DNA from: Caulobacter vibrioides
GTDB taxonomy: Bacteria > Pseudomonadota > Alphaproteobacteria > Caulobacterales > Caulobacteraceae
Direction: 5' to 3'
Length of the DNA: 38,018 nt
Assembly (NCBI GenBank): GCA_001449105.1
Contig: LNIY01000100.1
Span: forward strand, 1 to 38,018
Of this stretch, positions 9,781 to 21,207 are shown one piece after another. A program made the position numbers and the translations under genes. A model generated the notes under the pieces. The model had not been told where the DNA came from, searched no databases, and worked only from the letters and a program-made list of their open reading frames with translations. Numbering within the stretch: position 1 is the stretch's first letter; the number at the start of each line of letters is the position of its first letter.

Positions 9781-11067
9781 GTGCGGAGAGTTCATCGGGG
9801 CCTGTCGGGCATCCTTCTGGCCACCCTCGGGGCTTTTGCGACCAGCGCGGTCGCCGAGGAGGCGAAGCCCTCGCCCTTCGCGTCGCGCCTGGCCCAGGCG
9901 ATCGCGCCCCTGGACGTCAAGCCGGACGGCCTGTCGGGCGCGGGCGCGCCCATCCTGTCGGAGGCCGTCGCCGCCAGCCGCTACGTGCTGATCGGCGAGA
10001 GCCACCACACCCGCGAGATCCCGGCCCTCACGACCCAGGTCTGCCGCCTGATGGCGCCCTCCGGCCTGACCGCCATGGCCATCGAGACCGGCCCCGAAGC
10101 GGCCCGCGCCGTCGATTCCGCCATGCGAGCCAAAGACCGCGAATCCCGGATCGCCGATTTCGTACGCGCCCATCCGGACGGCGTCGCCTTCTTCAACGGA
10201 AGCGATGAAGTCCGCATGGCCGGCGATTGCGCCGCCGCCGCCGGACCGAAGTTCAAGCTCTGGGGACTGGACCAGGAGTTCCTCGGATCCAGCGGCCACC
10301 TGCTCGAGGAAATGCTGGCCTCGAAGCCAGGGCCCCGCGCCCGGGCCGCCCTCACCGATCTGGCCGCCCAGGACCGCAAAGCCACCGCCGCCGCGCTCGC
10401 GTCAGGCTCGCCTTTCGACCTCTTCCTGCTCTCGGCCGCGCAGGATGATCTTGATCAGGCCGCCGCCGCGGTCGCGCGGGACGGCGGGGCGCGCGTTCGG
10501 CATCTGTTTGGCCTGCTGACGGAAAGCCGCGCCATCTATCAGGCGTCGCGGTCGGGCCAGGGCGACGCCAACGGCCGCCGCGCAAGGCTGATGAAGCGCA
10601 CATTCGCCGCCCGTCTCGCCGAAAATCCCGACGCGCGGGTCCTGCTGAAGTTCGGCGCCAACCATGCCTACAAGTCGCTCAATCCGCTCGATCAGCGCGA
10701 CCTCGGCGCCTATGTGGCCGAGCGCGCCGAGGGCGAGGGCGTCTCGGCCCTGCACATCATCGTGCTGGGGGCCAAGGGCTCGCAAGGCGGTTATGGCGGC
10801 GTCGGGCGGCCAGCCGTCGTGCGTTCCTTCGACATGATGAACGACAAGGACCCGGACTGGCGCAGGGACGCCACGCTCGCGCAGGCGGCCAACGCCGCGC
10901 CGGGATCGTGGATGCTGGTGGATCTCCGGACGCTCCGGACCAAGGCCTTGCTGGCGTCGGCGCCGCCGCAATGGCGTGAACTGGCGCTTGGCTACGACAT
11001 CGCCATCCTGGCCCCGACGTTCACCGCATCCAGCCTGCTCGGCGTGGAGAAACCCGCGACGCGTTGA
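9781..11067 (+). CDS. Exported EreA/ChaN-like protein (erythromycin-esterase superfamily fold)
   Basis: A 428-residue protein starting at GTG 9781, with GAGGAA just upstream; the reading frame extends further left but without a convincing start. Residues 4-25 are a signal peptide ending AVA before EEA. The mature protein has GESHHTRE (72-79) followed by a strand and AIETGPE (100-106), then LKFGANHAYK in the second half. The GExxH-like block and the following Glu resemble the active-site region of the EreA/ChaN/TIKI superfamily, whose members include macrolide esterases and haem-binding lipoproteins. Drug resistance should not be assumed, as most chromosomal members have unknown substrates. 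It stands between the TonB receptor (divergent) and the esterase gene (convergent), so its link to sugar uptake is unclear. Confidence 0.6.
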   Translation: MRRVHRGLSGILLATLGAFATSAVAEEAKPSPFASRLAQAIAPLDVKPDGLSGAGAPILSEAVAASRYVLIGESHHTREIPALTTQVCRLMAPSGLTAMAIETGPEAARAVDSAMRAKDRESRIADFVRAHPDGVAFFNGSDEVRMAGDCAAAAGPKFKLWGLDQEFLGSSGHLLEEMLASKPGPRARAALTDLAAQDRKATAAALASGSPFDLFLLSAAQDDLDQAAAAVARDGGARVRHLFGLLTESRAIYQASRSGQGDANGRRARLMKRTFAARLAENPDARVLLKFGANHAYKSLNPLDQRDLGAYVAERAEGEGVSALHIIVLGAKGSQGGYGGVGRPAVVRSFDMMNDKDPDWRRDATLAQAANAAPGSWMLVDLRTLRTKALLASAPPQWRELALGYDIAILAPTFTASSLLGVEKPATR

Positions 11068-11092
11068 TCTCGTCGCCCCAGTCCGACGCGCG

Positions 11093-11128
11093 GTTCCCGC
11101 CGCCTGGCTGACCCCAGGAGGCGGGAAC
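11093..11128. terminator. Convergent hairpin between EreA-like and esterase genes
   Basis: GTTCCCGCCGCCTGG (11093-11107) pairs with CCAGGAGGCGGGAAC (11114-11128) with one mismatch and a six-base loop. It lies in the 73-base gap between two genes that end toward each other, which suits a bidirectional terminator. No T-run follows, so termination efficiency is uncertain. Confidence 0.55.
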
Positions 11129-11140
11129 GGTAGCGGAGCG

Positions 11141-12022
11141 TTACGGCGTCAGCTGGCTGCGCAGACCCGGCACGGCGGCGGCCAGGTCGTCGGCGACCAG
11201 CTTGGAGAACACCCGCGCGCCGGCATCGCCCACGTGGGTGTAGTCGAACTTGCGCACCTGCTGGCCGCGCGGGCCGGTCTCGGTGGTGGCGACGTCCGGC
11301 AGGCGGGCCTCTTCGGCCGCGCGGGGCGGCAGGGTCGTGCCGGCCCTGGCGGCCTCGACCTCGCTCTCGATCGGCTCGGCCTGGGCCAGCTTCATGGAGT
11401 CGACGGGCCCCAGCTTCTGGACGATGCGGGCGCTGGACTTGTTGAGGTCGACCAGCGGCGTCTGCGTCTGGACCGCGACCTTGCGCACCTCCTCGGACCA
11501 GACGTCCAGCGTGTTCTTAAGCTGCCCCTTGGCGAACTCGCGGCGGGTCAGCGGGGTCAGCAGCACCGGCTGGGCGCCGGCCGCCCGCACGTCCTCGACG
11601 AAGCGCTTGAGGTTGGCCGGAAACTCGGTGGCCAGGTCGGTCCAGCGCTCGCCCTTGGACGACTGGTCGTTGTGGGCGAACTGGATCAGCACGTAGGTCG
11701 CCGCGTAGCCCGGGACCTTGGCTTCGGAAAGCGCGATGTCCCACGAGCCCTCGGCGCGGTAGCTGCGGGTCGAGCGCCCGCCCCGGCCCAGGTTCAGGCA
11801 GGCCACCGACGACTTGACGTGATAGTCGCAGAAGGCCGAGCCCCAGCCGCTGCCGACGGCCGTGGTGGAGTCGCCCACCAGGATCACCTTGTAGGGCTTG
11901 ATCGGCGCGGCGTCGGTGCGCGGCTCGCGCTCCTTCACCGGGCCGGGCGGCTGGGCCAGGGCGGCGGGCGCGGCGGCCAGCAGGGCCAGGGTCGCGAGCA
12001 TCGCGGTCGTCTTGTGGTTCAT
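11141..12022 (-). CDS. CE12-type carbohydrate acetylesterase (SGNH hydrolase)
   Basis: A 293-residue exported protein with a signal peptide ending ALAQ. The SGNH blocks are visible: GDSTT with the nucleophile S52 (50-54), NLGRGGRS, then QFAHNDQ, and the catalytic pair D260/H263 in FDYTHVGDAG. The pattern is that of rhamnogalacturonan acetylesterases (CE12, GDSL-like). Here it follows an alginate-type lyase operon, so acetyl groups on uronates (for example acetylated bacterial alginate) are a plausible substrate; that is inference. It is separated from the SDR gene by 183 bases containing a family B inverted repeat, so it may have its own promoter. Its direction matches the lyase operon. Confidence 0.85.
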   Translation of the reverse strand: MNHKTTAMLATLALLAAAPAALAQPPGPVKEREPRTDAAPIKPYKVILVGDSTTAVGSGWGSAFCDYHVKSSVACLNLGRGGRSTRSYRAEGSWDIALSEAKVPGYAATYVLIQFAHNDQSSKGERWTDLATEFPANLKRFVEDVRAAGAQPVLLTPLTRREFAKGQLKNTLDVWSEEVRKVAVQTQTPLVDLNKSSARIVQKLGPVDSMKLAQAEPIESEVEAARAGTTLPPRAAEEARLPDVATTETGPRGQQVRKFDYTHVGDAGARVFSKLVADDLAAAVPGLRSQLTP

Positions 12023-12083
12023 CGGATCCTCCCTGTTGTTGTTGGCCGCACTGACGGCGGCCTGGACGGGATCGGGATGCCGC

Positions 12084-12173
12084 CCTCGTCCTTCGACAAA
12101 CTCAGGATGAGGACGACTGACAACGTCGCCTCACCCAAAAAATCCTCATCCTGAGCCTGTCGAAGGACGAGGA
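12084..12173. repeat. Intergenic inverted repeat, family B copy 1
   Basis: The arms CCTCGTCCTTCGACA with CTCAGGATGAGG, and CCTCATCCTGAG with TGTCGAAGGACGAGG, are near-perfect reverse complements around a spacer of about 30 bases. It lies between the esterase and SDR genes. Two further copies are at 24440 and 37506. Confidence 0.88.
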
Positions 12174-12205
12174 TTTTCCTTCCGCAGAAGGCGCTGGAGA
12201 CAGCC

Positions 12206-12955
12206 CTACGAGAAGGCCAGGCCCCCGTTGATGTCGAGGTTCACGCCGGCCAGGAACGAGGCGTCGCTGGACGCCAGGAACGCCACGGCGGCGGCCACTT
12301 CTTCCGGCGCGCCCTCGCGGCGCAGCGGGGTGTTGCCGGCCACGGCCGCGCGGCCTTCGGGCTTGGAGAAGATGTCGTGGAAGCTGGTGCCGATCAGGCC
12401 CGGGCACAGGGCGTTGACGCGGATGCCGCGCGGGCCCAGCTCCTTGGCCCAGCCGCGGGTCAGGGTCATCATCGCGCCCTTGGAGGCGGCATAGACGCTG
12501 GCGCCGGGGCCGCCGCCGTCGCGGCCGGCCTGCGAGGCGATGTTGACGATGGCCGCCCCGTCCGGGATGTGCGGCAGGGCCGCCTTGGTGACCAGGAAGG
12601 CCGACTTCAGGTTCAGGGTCATGACCTGGTCGAAGAAGGCCTCGTCCATATCGGCCAGGGTCTTGCGGGCCACCATGCCGCCGGCCAGGTTGACCAGGAT
12701 GTCGATCTTGCCGGTGATCGCCGCTGCGGCGGCCACCAGGCCTTCGACCTCGGCAGCATTGGTGACGTCGGCGCGGTGCAGCACGGCCTTGCCGCCGGCC
12801 GCCTCGATCCGCGCGGCGGTCTCCTGGGCCGACGCCTCGTCGCCGCGATAGTTGACGACCACCGTGGCGCCCTCGGCCGCCAGGCGCAGCGAAACCTCGC
12901 GGCCGATGTCGCGGCCGCCGCCGGTGACCAGCGCGACCTTGCCTTTGAACCTCAT
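12206..12955 (-). CDS. SDR-family oxidoreductase, probable DEH or uronate reductase
   Basis: A 249-residue classical short-chain dehydrogenase. The nucleotide motif is TGGGRDIG (11-18). The structural NNAG motif appears as NLAGG (89-93). The catalytic residues are S141, Y155 and K159 (YAASK), and the C-terminus is the usual DINGG block. Alginate-degrading bacteria use SDR enzymes to reduce DEH, the keto-uronate from oligoalginate lyase, to KDG, and the altered NLAGG motif is compatible with that subgroup. It starts 13 bases after the transporter gene with AGGGG before the ATG, so it is the third gene of the lyase-transporter-SDR operon. Other uronate or sugar-acid substrates are possible. No signal peptide is present, so it is cytoplasmic. 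Confidence 0.83.
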   Translation of the reverse strand: MRFKGKVALVTGGGRDIGREVSLRLAAEGATVVVNYRGDEASAQETAARIEAAGGKAVLHRADVTNAAEVEGLVAAAAAITGKIDILVNLAGGMVARKTLADMDEAFFDQVMTLNLKSAFLVTKAALPHIPDGAAIVNIASQAGRDGGGPGASVYAASKGAMMTLTRGWAKELGPRGIRVNALCPGLIGTSFHDIFSKPEGRAAVAGNTPLRREGAPEEVAAAVAFLASSDASFLAGVNLDINGGLAFS

Positions 12956-12968
12956 GCGGGTCCCCTTT

Positions 12969-14237
12969 TTACTGACTGTCCGAGGAAGGCGCCGGCACGG
13001 GCGATGCGCGCCCGCCCAGCAGCCAGAGAGAAGCCACGCCCAGCGGCACGATGACCGCCGCCAGGACGAAGATCGGGGCGTAGCCGTGCTGGGTCATCGC
13101 CGGCACCAGCCAGGTGGTGACCAGGGTGCCGGCCACGGCCGCCGTGCCGCCGACGCCCGCGATCGTGCCGACGGCGCCGCCGCCGTAATAGTCGCTGGGC
13201 AGGGTCTGGATGTTGTTGATGGCCACCTGGAAGCCGAACAGGATCACGGCGATCAGCAGCACGGCGGCCAGCGGGGTCGCGGCCTTGGCCGTCAGCAGCA
13301 GGGCCGGCAGCATGATCGCCCCGCCCAGGGTGACGGCGAACCGACGGGCCGACAGGGTCTTCCAGCCGCGCCGGATCAGCGCGCCGGAAAGCCAGCCGCC
13401 GCCCAGGCTGCCCAGCATGGCGCCGACGAACGGCACCCAGGCGAACAGGCCGATCTGGCGCACGTCGAAGCCGAAGGTCTCCGACAGGTAGATCGGCAGC
13501 CACGAGACGAACAGCCACCAGACCGGATCGAGGAAGAAGCGCGAGACGATGATCGCCCAGCTCTGCTTCTGCTTCAGCAGTTGCGAGAGGTTCGGCGACC
13601 AGCCGGCCTTGGAACCGGCCTCGCCGCGATCGGCGATGTGGGCGCGCTCGGCCTCGCTCAGCCAGGGGTGGGCGCCGGGGTCGGCGCGGTAGACGAAGAG
13701 CCAGGGCAGCAGCCACAGGAAGCCCAGCACGCCGACCACCAGGAAGGTGGCCCGCCAGCCGACCAGCTCGAACAGCAGGGCCACCAGCGGGGCCGAGACG
13801 ATGGCCCCGATGGCCGCGCCGGAATTGAAGATGCCCTGGGCCAGGGCCCGCTCGCGGGGCGGGAACCACAGGGCGTTGGCCTTGACCGCGCCGGGCCAGT
13901 TGCCGGCCTCGCTGATGCCCAGGGTCACGCGCAGCAGGGCCAGCAGGCCCAGCGAGCGCACGACGCTGTGGGCGGCGATCGACACCGACCACACCAGGAT
14001 CGAGACCGCGAAGCCCATCCGCGTGCCGATGACGTCGAACACCTTGCCGAACAGCGACTGGCCGCAGGCGTAGGCGATCATGAAGATGGTCACCAGGAGC
14101 GCGTAGTCGGCCTTGTCGGCGCCGATGTCCTTCGACACCGCCGGCCACATGACGGCGAGAGCGTTGCGGTCGATGTAGTTGATGACCGTGGCCAGCCCGA
14201 CCAGACTGACGATCAGCCAGCGAAGCCCGCCCTTCAT
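12969..14237 (-). CDS. MFS transporter, ExuT-like (hexuronate or unsaturated uronate)
   Basis: A 422-residue membrane protein with about 12 predicted helices. Landmarks of the anion:cation symporter branch are NYIDRNALAV in helix 1, EAGNWPGAVKAN and WFPPRERALAQGIFNSG in the first half, and a second half opening with RFFLDPVWWLF. ExuT-type transporters import galacturonate and glucuronate, and relatives in alginate loci carry unsaturated monomers across the inner membrane. Its ATG overlaps the stop of the lyase gene (ATGA), so translation is coupled: the lyase makes monomers and this protein should import them. Substrate identity rests on this context. Confidence 0.87.
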   Translation of the reverse strand: MKGGLRWLIVSLVGLATVINYIDRNALAVMWPAVSKDIGADKADYALLVTIFMIAYACGQSLFGKVFDVIGTRMGFAVSILVWSVSIAAHSVVRSLGLLALLRVTLGISEAGNWPGAVKANALWFPPRERALAQGIFNSGAAIGAIVSAPLVALLFELVGWRATFLVVGVLGFLWLLPWLFVYRADPGAHPWLSEAERAHIADRGEAGSKAGWSPNLSQLLKQKQSWAIIVSRFFLDPVWWLFVSWLPIYLSETFGFDVRQIGLFAWVPFVGAMLGSLGGGWLSGALIRRGWKTLSARRFAVTLGGAIMLPALLLTAKAATPLAAVLLIAVILFGFQVAINNIQTLPSDYYGGGAVGTIAGVGGTAAVAGTLVTTWLVPAMTQHGYAPIFVLAAVIVPLGVASLWLLGGRASPVPAPSSDSQ

Positions 14238-16474
14238 TGCGCGCCGCCCTTGCCGTCGAAGCGGGCGAAGTGGCCCTTCCAGCTGATCGCCTTGCCGTCG
14301 ACGGTCGCCTTGTGGGCCGCGCCGGCTTCGGCGCTGTCGGCGATGGCCAGGGTGATCGTGCGGCCGCCGGCCAGGACGATGGTCACCACGTCGGCGTCGG
14401 CGGTGCGTTCGTGGCGCAGGGCCTCGATGCGGCTGGTGCTGCCTTCGGTGGTCTCGGCCGAGGGATCATAGGCACCGTGCGGCTCGAGCACGCCGACGAA
14501 GGTGGTCTCGCCCGGGCTCTTCACGCGCTGGATCAGCACCGGCTCGCGGCGCAGGTTGAACTTGGGATCATTGGCGCCGCTCTCGGCGATGATCACCTGG
14601 GTTCCGGCCGGCGGCAGCATGCGCCAGGTGTAGAACCGCTCGCCGGCGATCCAGGTCAGGCGGGCGTTGGCCTGGTCGGGCGTTCCCGTCGCGTCGACCC
14701 ACAGGTGCTGGTAGCCGTCGTCCTTGCCCAGCACCGGCCGGGCGGCCAGGTTCTGCTGCAGCGGGAAGCCGGCGTCGATGATGTGGCCGGCAAAGTGCAG
14801 CGGCAGGTCGTACTGGGCCGGCTTGTCGCCCTTGACCTTCAAGAGGTCGAGCACCAGCGGCGGGCCCTTGCCGGCGTCGACCTGGACGATCGAGCGGCGG
14901 AAGGTCACGCCCGGCCAGGCCCCGGCCATCTCGGCGGTGCTGATCTTGGCGCCGCCCTCGGCCGAGAAGAACAGCTGCCGGGGCGCCAGGGTGTTGGCGA
15001 CCTTGACCTTGCCGTCGAACTGGCTGGTCTCGTTCACCACCAGGGTGTTGTGGGCCACGGTCTGCTTGGCCCAGGTCTCGTTTTCCTTGAGGTAGCGGCC
15101 GCCGTCCTTGGCCTCGATGTTGAGGAAACGGGCCGCGCCGTAGTCCGTCACGATCGGCCGGCCGGCGTCGTAGAGGATCCAGTTCAGCTTGTCGTAGTGG
15201 CCATGGCCCATGCCCTGGGCGGTGTTCTTGACGGCCACCACCTCGTCCTCGTCGCCGGGGCCGGCGCGCATCACCGCGATCGCGCCCTGGTCGCCGTCGG
15301 GACCGTCGCGGAACAGCATCGAGGCGTAGGGGAAGGGCTTTTCCTTGCCGGCCGCGAGGTCACGCGCCACGGCCAGGCCGTCGGGCGTCAGGGTGGTGCG
15401 GTCCTGCCAGCGGGCGATCGACAGCAGCGCCGGGTCCTTGGTCGCACCATAGGCGATGGCGATCGACTGGTAGAGCTCGTCGGTCTTGAGGCTCTTTTCC
15501 AGCAGGGCGTCGTTGAACGGGAAGAAGTAGCCGTCATAGGTCAGCTGCACGGCGGCCTTGACCGCCTTGGTCAGCACGCCGTCGCGGTACTGGAAGATCT
15601 TGCGGCCCGGCTCGTTCTCCTCGATCGCATGGGCGAAAACCACGAACGGCTGCAGGGCGTAGCGCTGGTAGTACGGCCCCTCGGCATAGTAGCCGTCGGG
15701 CGAGAACAGCTGGTCGATCTGCTTGAGGAAGCCGACCTTGCCCGAGCGGTCCGTGCCCTTCAGGGCCTTTTCCACCATCACCGGGTCGCGCAGCACGTAG
15801 CCGGTCATGCCGACGGCGGCGCAGGCCCAGGTGGCGTGGTTGTGGATGATGTCGAAGACCTGCGGCTGGTCGTCGGCGATGAACTTGGCCATCGGCCGGA
15901 AGACGCCGTCGTCGATGGTCTTGCGGTCGGCCTCGCTGAGCGTGTCGCGGATCGCGTCGTAGCCCTGGATCGAATAGACCACCCAGACCGCGTCGTTCAG
16001 GCTCTGCCAGAACAGCTTGCCGGCCGAGTTGTTCTTGGCGGCCGGGTGCAGGCCCAGTGTCGGATAGAGCCTGGCGTATTCCAGCAGCAGCCGCTTGGCG
16101 TAGTCGGCATAGGCCGCATCGCCGGTGGCGCGGTACAGCATGCCCGCGCCGTAGATGGCCATGTAGTTGCGCTTGTGCTGCTCGTGGGTGCGGCCGCCGC
16201 CCGGATCCTTGGGCACGGGCACGTCGATGCCGGCCTTCATGGCCGCGTCGACCTCCTTGCGCACCCGCTTCAGCTCGGCGGCGAACATCGGATAGCGCTG
16301 ACCCTCGGTGCGCATGGCGGCCAGATCCGCCCCGCCGATCAGCACCGGACCCTGCCCGGCCTGGACCTGCACCGGCGAGCTCCCCGCCTGGGCCATGGCG
16401 GCTCCCGCCGGCAAGGCCGTCGAGATCAGCAGCACCAGGGCAAGGCGCCCTACCTGTCGGCGAATGTTTCCCAC
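14234..16474 (-). CDS. PL17-type oligoalginate lyase (heparinase II/III-like fold)
   Basis: A 746-residue exported enzyme with a signal peptide ending AMAQA. The N-terminal half is an alpha-toroid and the C-terminal half beta-sheet rich. The residues that line up with the catalytic set of Saccharophagus Alg17c (N201, H202, Y258, H415) fall at N212, H213 (IHNHATW), Y269 (PYYQRYALQ) and H426 (MGHGHYDK), a constant offset of 11. The length also matches. PL17 enzymes cut oligoalginate from the end and release unsaturated monomer (DEH). The start is GTG with GGGAG eight bases upstream. It is the first gene of a coupled operon with transporter and SDR. A predicted operator lies 126-149 bases upstream. 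Other uronate polymers cannot be excluded by sequence alone. Confidence 0.88.
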   Translation of the reverse strand: MGNIRRQVGRLALVLLISTALPAGAAMAQAGSSPVQVQAGQGPVLIGGADLAAMRTEGQRYPMFAAELKRVRKEVDAAMKAGIDVPVPKDPGGGRTHEQHKRNYMAIYGAGMLYRATGDAAYADYAKRLLLEYARLYPTLGLHPAAKNNSAGKLFWQSLNDAVWVVYSIQGYDAIRDTLSEADRKTIDDGVFRPMAKFIADDQPQVFDIIHNHATWACAAVGMTGYVLRDPVMVEKALKGTDRSGKVGFLKQIDQLFSPDGYYAEGPYYQRYALQPFVVFAHAIEENEPGRKIFQYRDGVLTKAVKAAVQLTYDGYFFPFNDALLEKSLKTDELYQSIAIAYGATKDPALLSIARWQDRTTLTPDGLAVARDLAAGKEKPFPYASMLFRDGPDGDQGAIAVMRAGPGDEDEVVAVKNTAQGMGHGHYDKLNWILYDAGRPIVTDYGAARFLNIEAKDGGRYLKENETWAKQTVAHNTLVVNETSQFDGKVKVANTLAPRQLFFSAEGGAKISTAEMAGAWPGVTFRRSIVQVDAGKGPPLVLDLLKVKGDKPAQYDLPLHFAGHIIDAGFPLQQNLAARPVLGKDDGYQHLWVDATGTPDQANARLTWIAGERFYTWRMLPPAGTQVIIAESGANDPKFNLRREPVLIQRVKSPGETTFVGVLEPHGAYDPSAETTEGSTSRIEALRHERTADADVVTIVLAGGRTITLAIADSAEAGAAHKATVDGKAISWKGHFARFDGKGGAQ

Positions 16475-16599
16475 GCTTCAACTCCCACGCGGCTCTCTGG
16501 CCGCTCCGCTGACTGACGCCAAAACGGCATACATGGATGCAGACCATTTGTCCTAGCAAAAAGTAGAGCGGAGTCGAAAAATTGGTTCTCTCATTTTTC

Positions 16600-16623
16600 T
16601 ATACCAATTTGGCAACTGGTCTA
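16600..16623 (-). promoter_or_regulatory. Predicted operator upstream of the lyase operon
   Basis: On the plus strand TATACCAATT is followed by TGGCAACTGGTCTA, giving the imperfect palindrome ACCAATT-TGGC-AACTGGT. The left half reads AATTGGTATA on the minus strand and the right half contains GCAACTGGTCTA; both also occur before the TonB receptor. A further AAATTGGTT lies at 16579-16587. It is in the 346-base gap 16475-16820, which also holds a family A repeat and the MarR-type operator. Confidence 0.55.
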
Positions 16624-16641
16624 CTCACCCATGCCCGACCT

Positions 16642-16734
16642 CCCCCGCGAAGGCGGGGCCCAAGCTGGCTGTCCGAATGGGGCGCGGGCGTGAACGCCCC
16701 GCCGCCTCGGCTTGGATCCCCGCCTTCGCGGGGA
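16642..16734. repeat. Intergenic inverted repeat, family A copy 2
   Basis: CCCCCGCGAAGGCGGGG continues into CCCAAGCTGG on the left. CGGCTTGGATCCCCGCC continues into TTCGCGGGG on the right. The two arms are inverted around a GC-rich spacer. It lies between the divergent lyase and MarR-GNAT genes. Confidence 0.83.
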
Positions 16735-16777
16735 GGATCGGAGAGAGAGGCGCCCGCTTGCCAAGGGCGGGGGAACA

Positions 16778-16805
16778 ACATAGCTATACATATAGCACGC
16801 TATGT
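16778..16805. promoter_or_regulatory. Nested palindromes, predicted MarR-type operator
   Basis: A perfect inner repeat GCTATA-CA-TATAGC (16783-16796) lies inside an outer 7-bp pair ACATAGC (16778-16784) and GCTATGT (16799-16805). The block ends 15 bases before the MarR-GNAT start codon. It is AT-rich in a GC-rich setting, so it may overlap the -10 region. Autorepression by the encoded MarR domain is the simplest reading. Confidence 0.6.
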
Positions 16806-16820
16806 AGATGGATTGACGCC

Positions 16821-17774
16821 ATGACCGACCTCGTCTCCGACCGCGCCGCCCTGTTCCTGGGCAGCCGCCTCAAGCGCCTGGCCGAACGGATGCAGTCGCA
16901 GGTGACGCGGCTGGTGGAAAAGGCCGAGCTGCCGCTACAGCCCAGCCACATGCCGGTGCTGGGCACGCTGGACCGCGACGGGCCGCAGACGATCGGCGCC
17001 CTGACCGAGGCCATGCAGGTGGCCCAGCCCACCGTCACCCGCGCCGTCGCCCGCCTCACCGAGCTTGGCCTGGTGGAGACCAACCGCGAACACCGCGACC
17101 AGCGCCACAAGACCATCCGCCTGACGCCGGAAGGCCGCGCGGCGCTGGACCGCGCCAAGATGCTGGTCTGGAACCGGGCCGAGGCCGCCGTCGAGGAGGT
17201 GCTGGCGCAGCTGGACCCGTCGTTCCTCGACCAGCTGACGAAGCTGGAGGCCCTGCTGGCCCAGGAGCCGCTGGACGTCCGCGCCGCCCGCCACGTCGAG
17301 GCCGGCGTGAGCATAGCCGAGTTCGGCGACGACCTGGCCCCGGCCTTCAAGTCCATCAACATGGAGTGGCTGGAGGACATGTATGAGGTCGAGCCCGTCG
17401 ACCTGAAGGTGCTGGACCATCCGCGCGAGGCCATACTCGACCACGGCGGCGCCATCCTGTTCGCCATCGTCGAGGGCGTCGGGCCGGTCGGAACCTGCGC
17501 GCTGAAGCCCTCGGGCGGCGGCGCGATCGAGCTGACCAAGATGGGCGTGCTGAAGTCGTCGCGCGGCGCCAAGATCGGCGAACAGCTGCTGGCCGCGACC
17601 ATCGCCCGCGCCAAGGCCATGGGCGCGGCCCCGCTCTACCTGCTCAGCAACAGGAAGTCGGCCGCCGCCGTGCACCTCTACGAGAAGCTGGGCTTCGTCC
17701 ACGACGAAGCGATCATGGCCAGGTACGGGGCGTCCTACGAACGCTGCGACGTGGCGATGGTGTATCGGGGGTAG
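16821..17774 (+). CDS. MarR-type regulator fused to a GNAT acetyltransferase
   Basis: A 317-residue two-domain protein. Residues 1-145 form a MarR winged helix, with TIGALTEAMQVAQPTVTRAV (57-76) as the helix-turn-helix and ETNREHRDQRHKTIRLT as the wing. Residues 155-317 form a GNAT domain, with the acetyl-CoA loop SSRGAKIGEQLL and the C-terminal AVHLYEKLGF block. This bifunctional architecture is widespread but its substrates are mostly unknown. ATG 16821 is chosen because the MarR fold begins at once; the upstream extension in this frame would cross the operator. Its 3' end faces the beta-galactosidase gene, with a family C repeat between them. Confidence 0.9.
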   Translation: MTDLVSDRAALFLGSRLKRLAERMQSQVTRLVEKAELPLQPSHMPVLGTLDRDGPQTIGALTEAMQVAQPTVTRAVARLTELGLVETNREHRDQRHKTIRLTPEGRAALDRAKMLVWNRAEAAVEEVLAQLDPSFLDQLTKLEALLAQEPLDVRAARHVEAGVSIAEFGDDLAPAFKSINMEWLEDMYEVEPVDLKVLDHPREAILDHGGAILFAIVEGVGPVGTCALKPSGGGAIELTKMGVLKSSRGAKIGEQLLAATIARAKAMGAAPLYLLSNRKSAAAVHLYEKLGFVHDEAIMARYGASYERCDVAMVYRG

Positions 17775-17789
17775 GCGCCCCTCTTTGAA

Positions 17790-17923
17790 CCCTCTCCCAG
17801 CGGGAGAGGGAGGGGCCCAGGCGAAGCCTGGGAGGGTGAGGGGTTACACTGGCTGACGGCGTGCCGGCACGCCGTCTTCGGGCCTACACCCTCACCCCAG
17901 CCCTCTCCCCATGGGAGAGGGAG
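17790..17923. repeat. Intergenic compound hairpin repeat, family C copy 1
   Basis: Several hairpins follow one another: CCCTCTCCC-AGC-GGGAGAGGG, CCCAGGC-GAA-GCCTGGG, a perfect 22-base palindrome built from GACGGCGTGCC and its complement, and CCCTCTCCCC-AT-GGGAGAGGG. Outer blocks GGGTGAGGGG and CCCTCACCCC are also inverted. It sits between convergent gene ends and probably terminates both transcripts. Confidence 0.88.
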
Positions 17924-17931
17924 CGCACGAG

Positions 17932-21204
<3,273 letters not shown>

Positions 21205-21207
21205 TCA

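Noticed and set aside
9781..11067. Macrolide-resistance esterase
   Set aside because: Only the superfamily motif is visible. A secreted, divergent member cannot be called a resistance enzyme from sequence.
14234..16474. Heparinase proper (PL12/PL21)
   Set aside because: The fold is shared, but the catalytic residues and length line up with PL17 oligoalginate lyases, and the neighbours fit uronate breakdown.
14237..16516. 759-codon open frame on the plus strand
   Set aside because: It is antisense to the PL17-type lyase gene, whose catalytic residues are intact. The composition is typical of a mirror frame.
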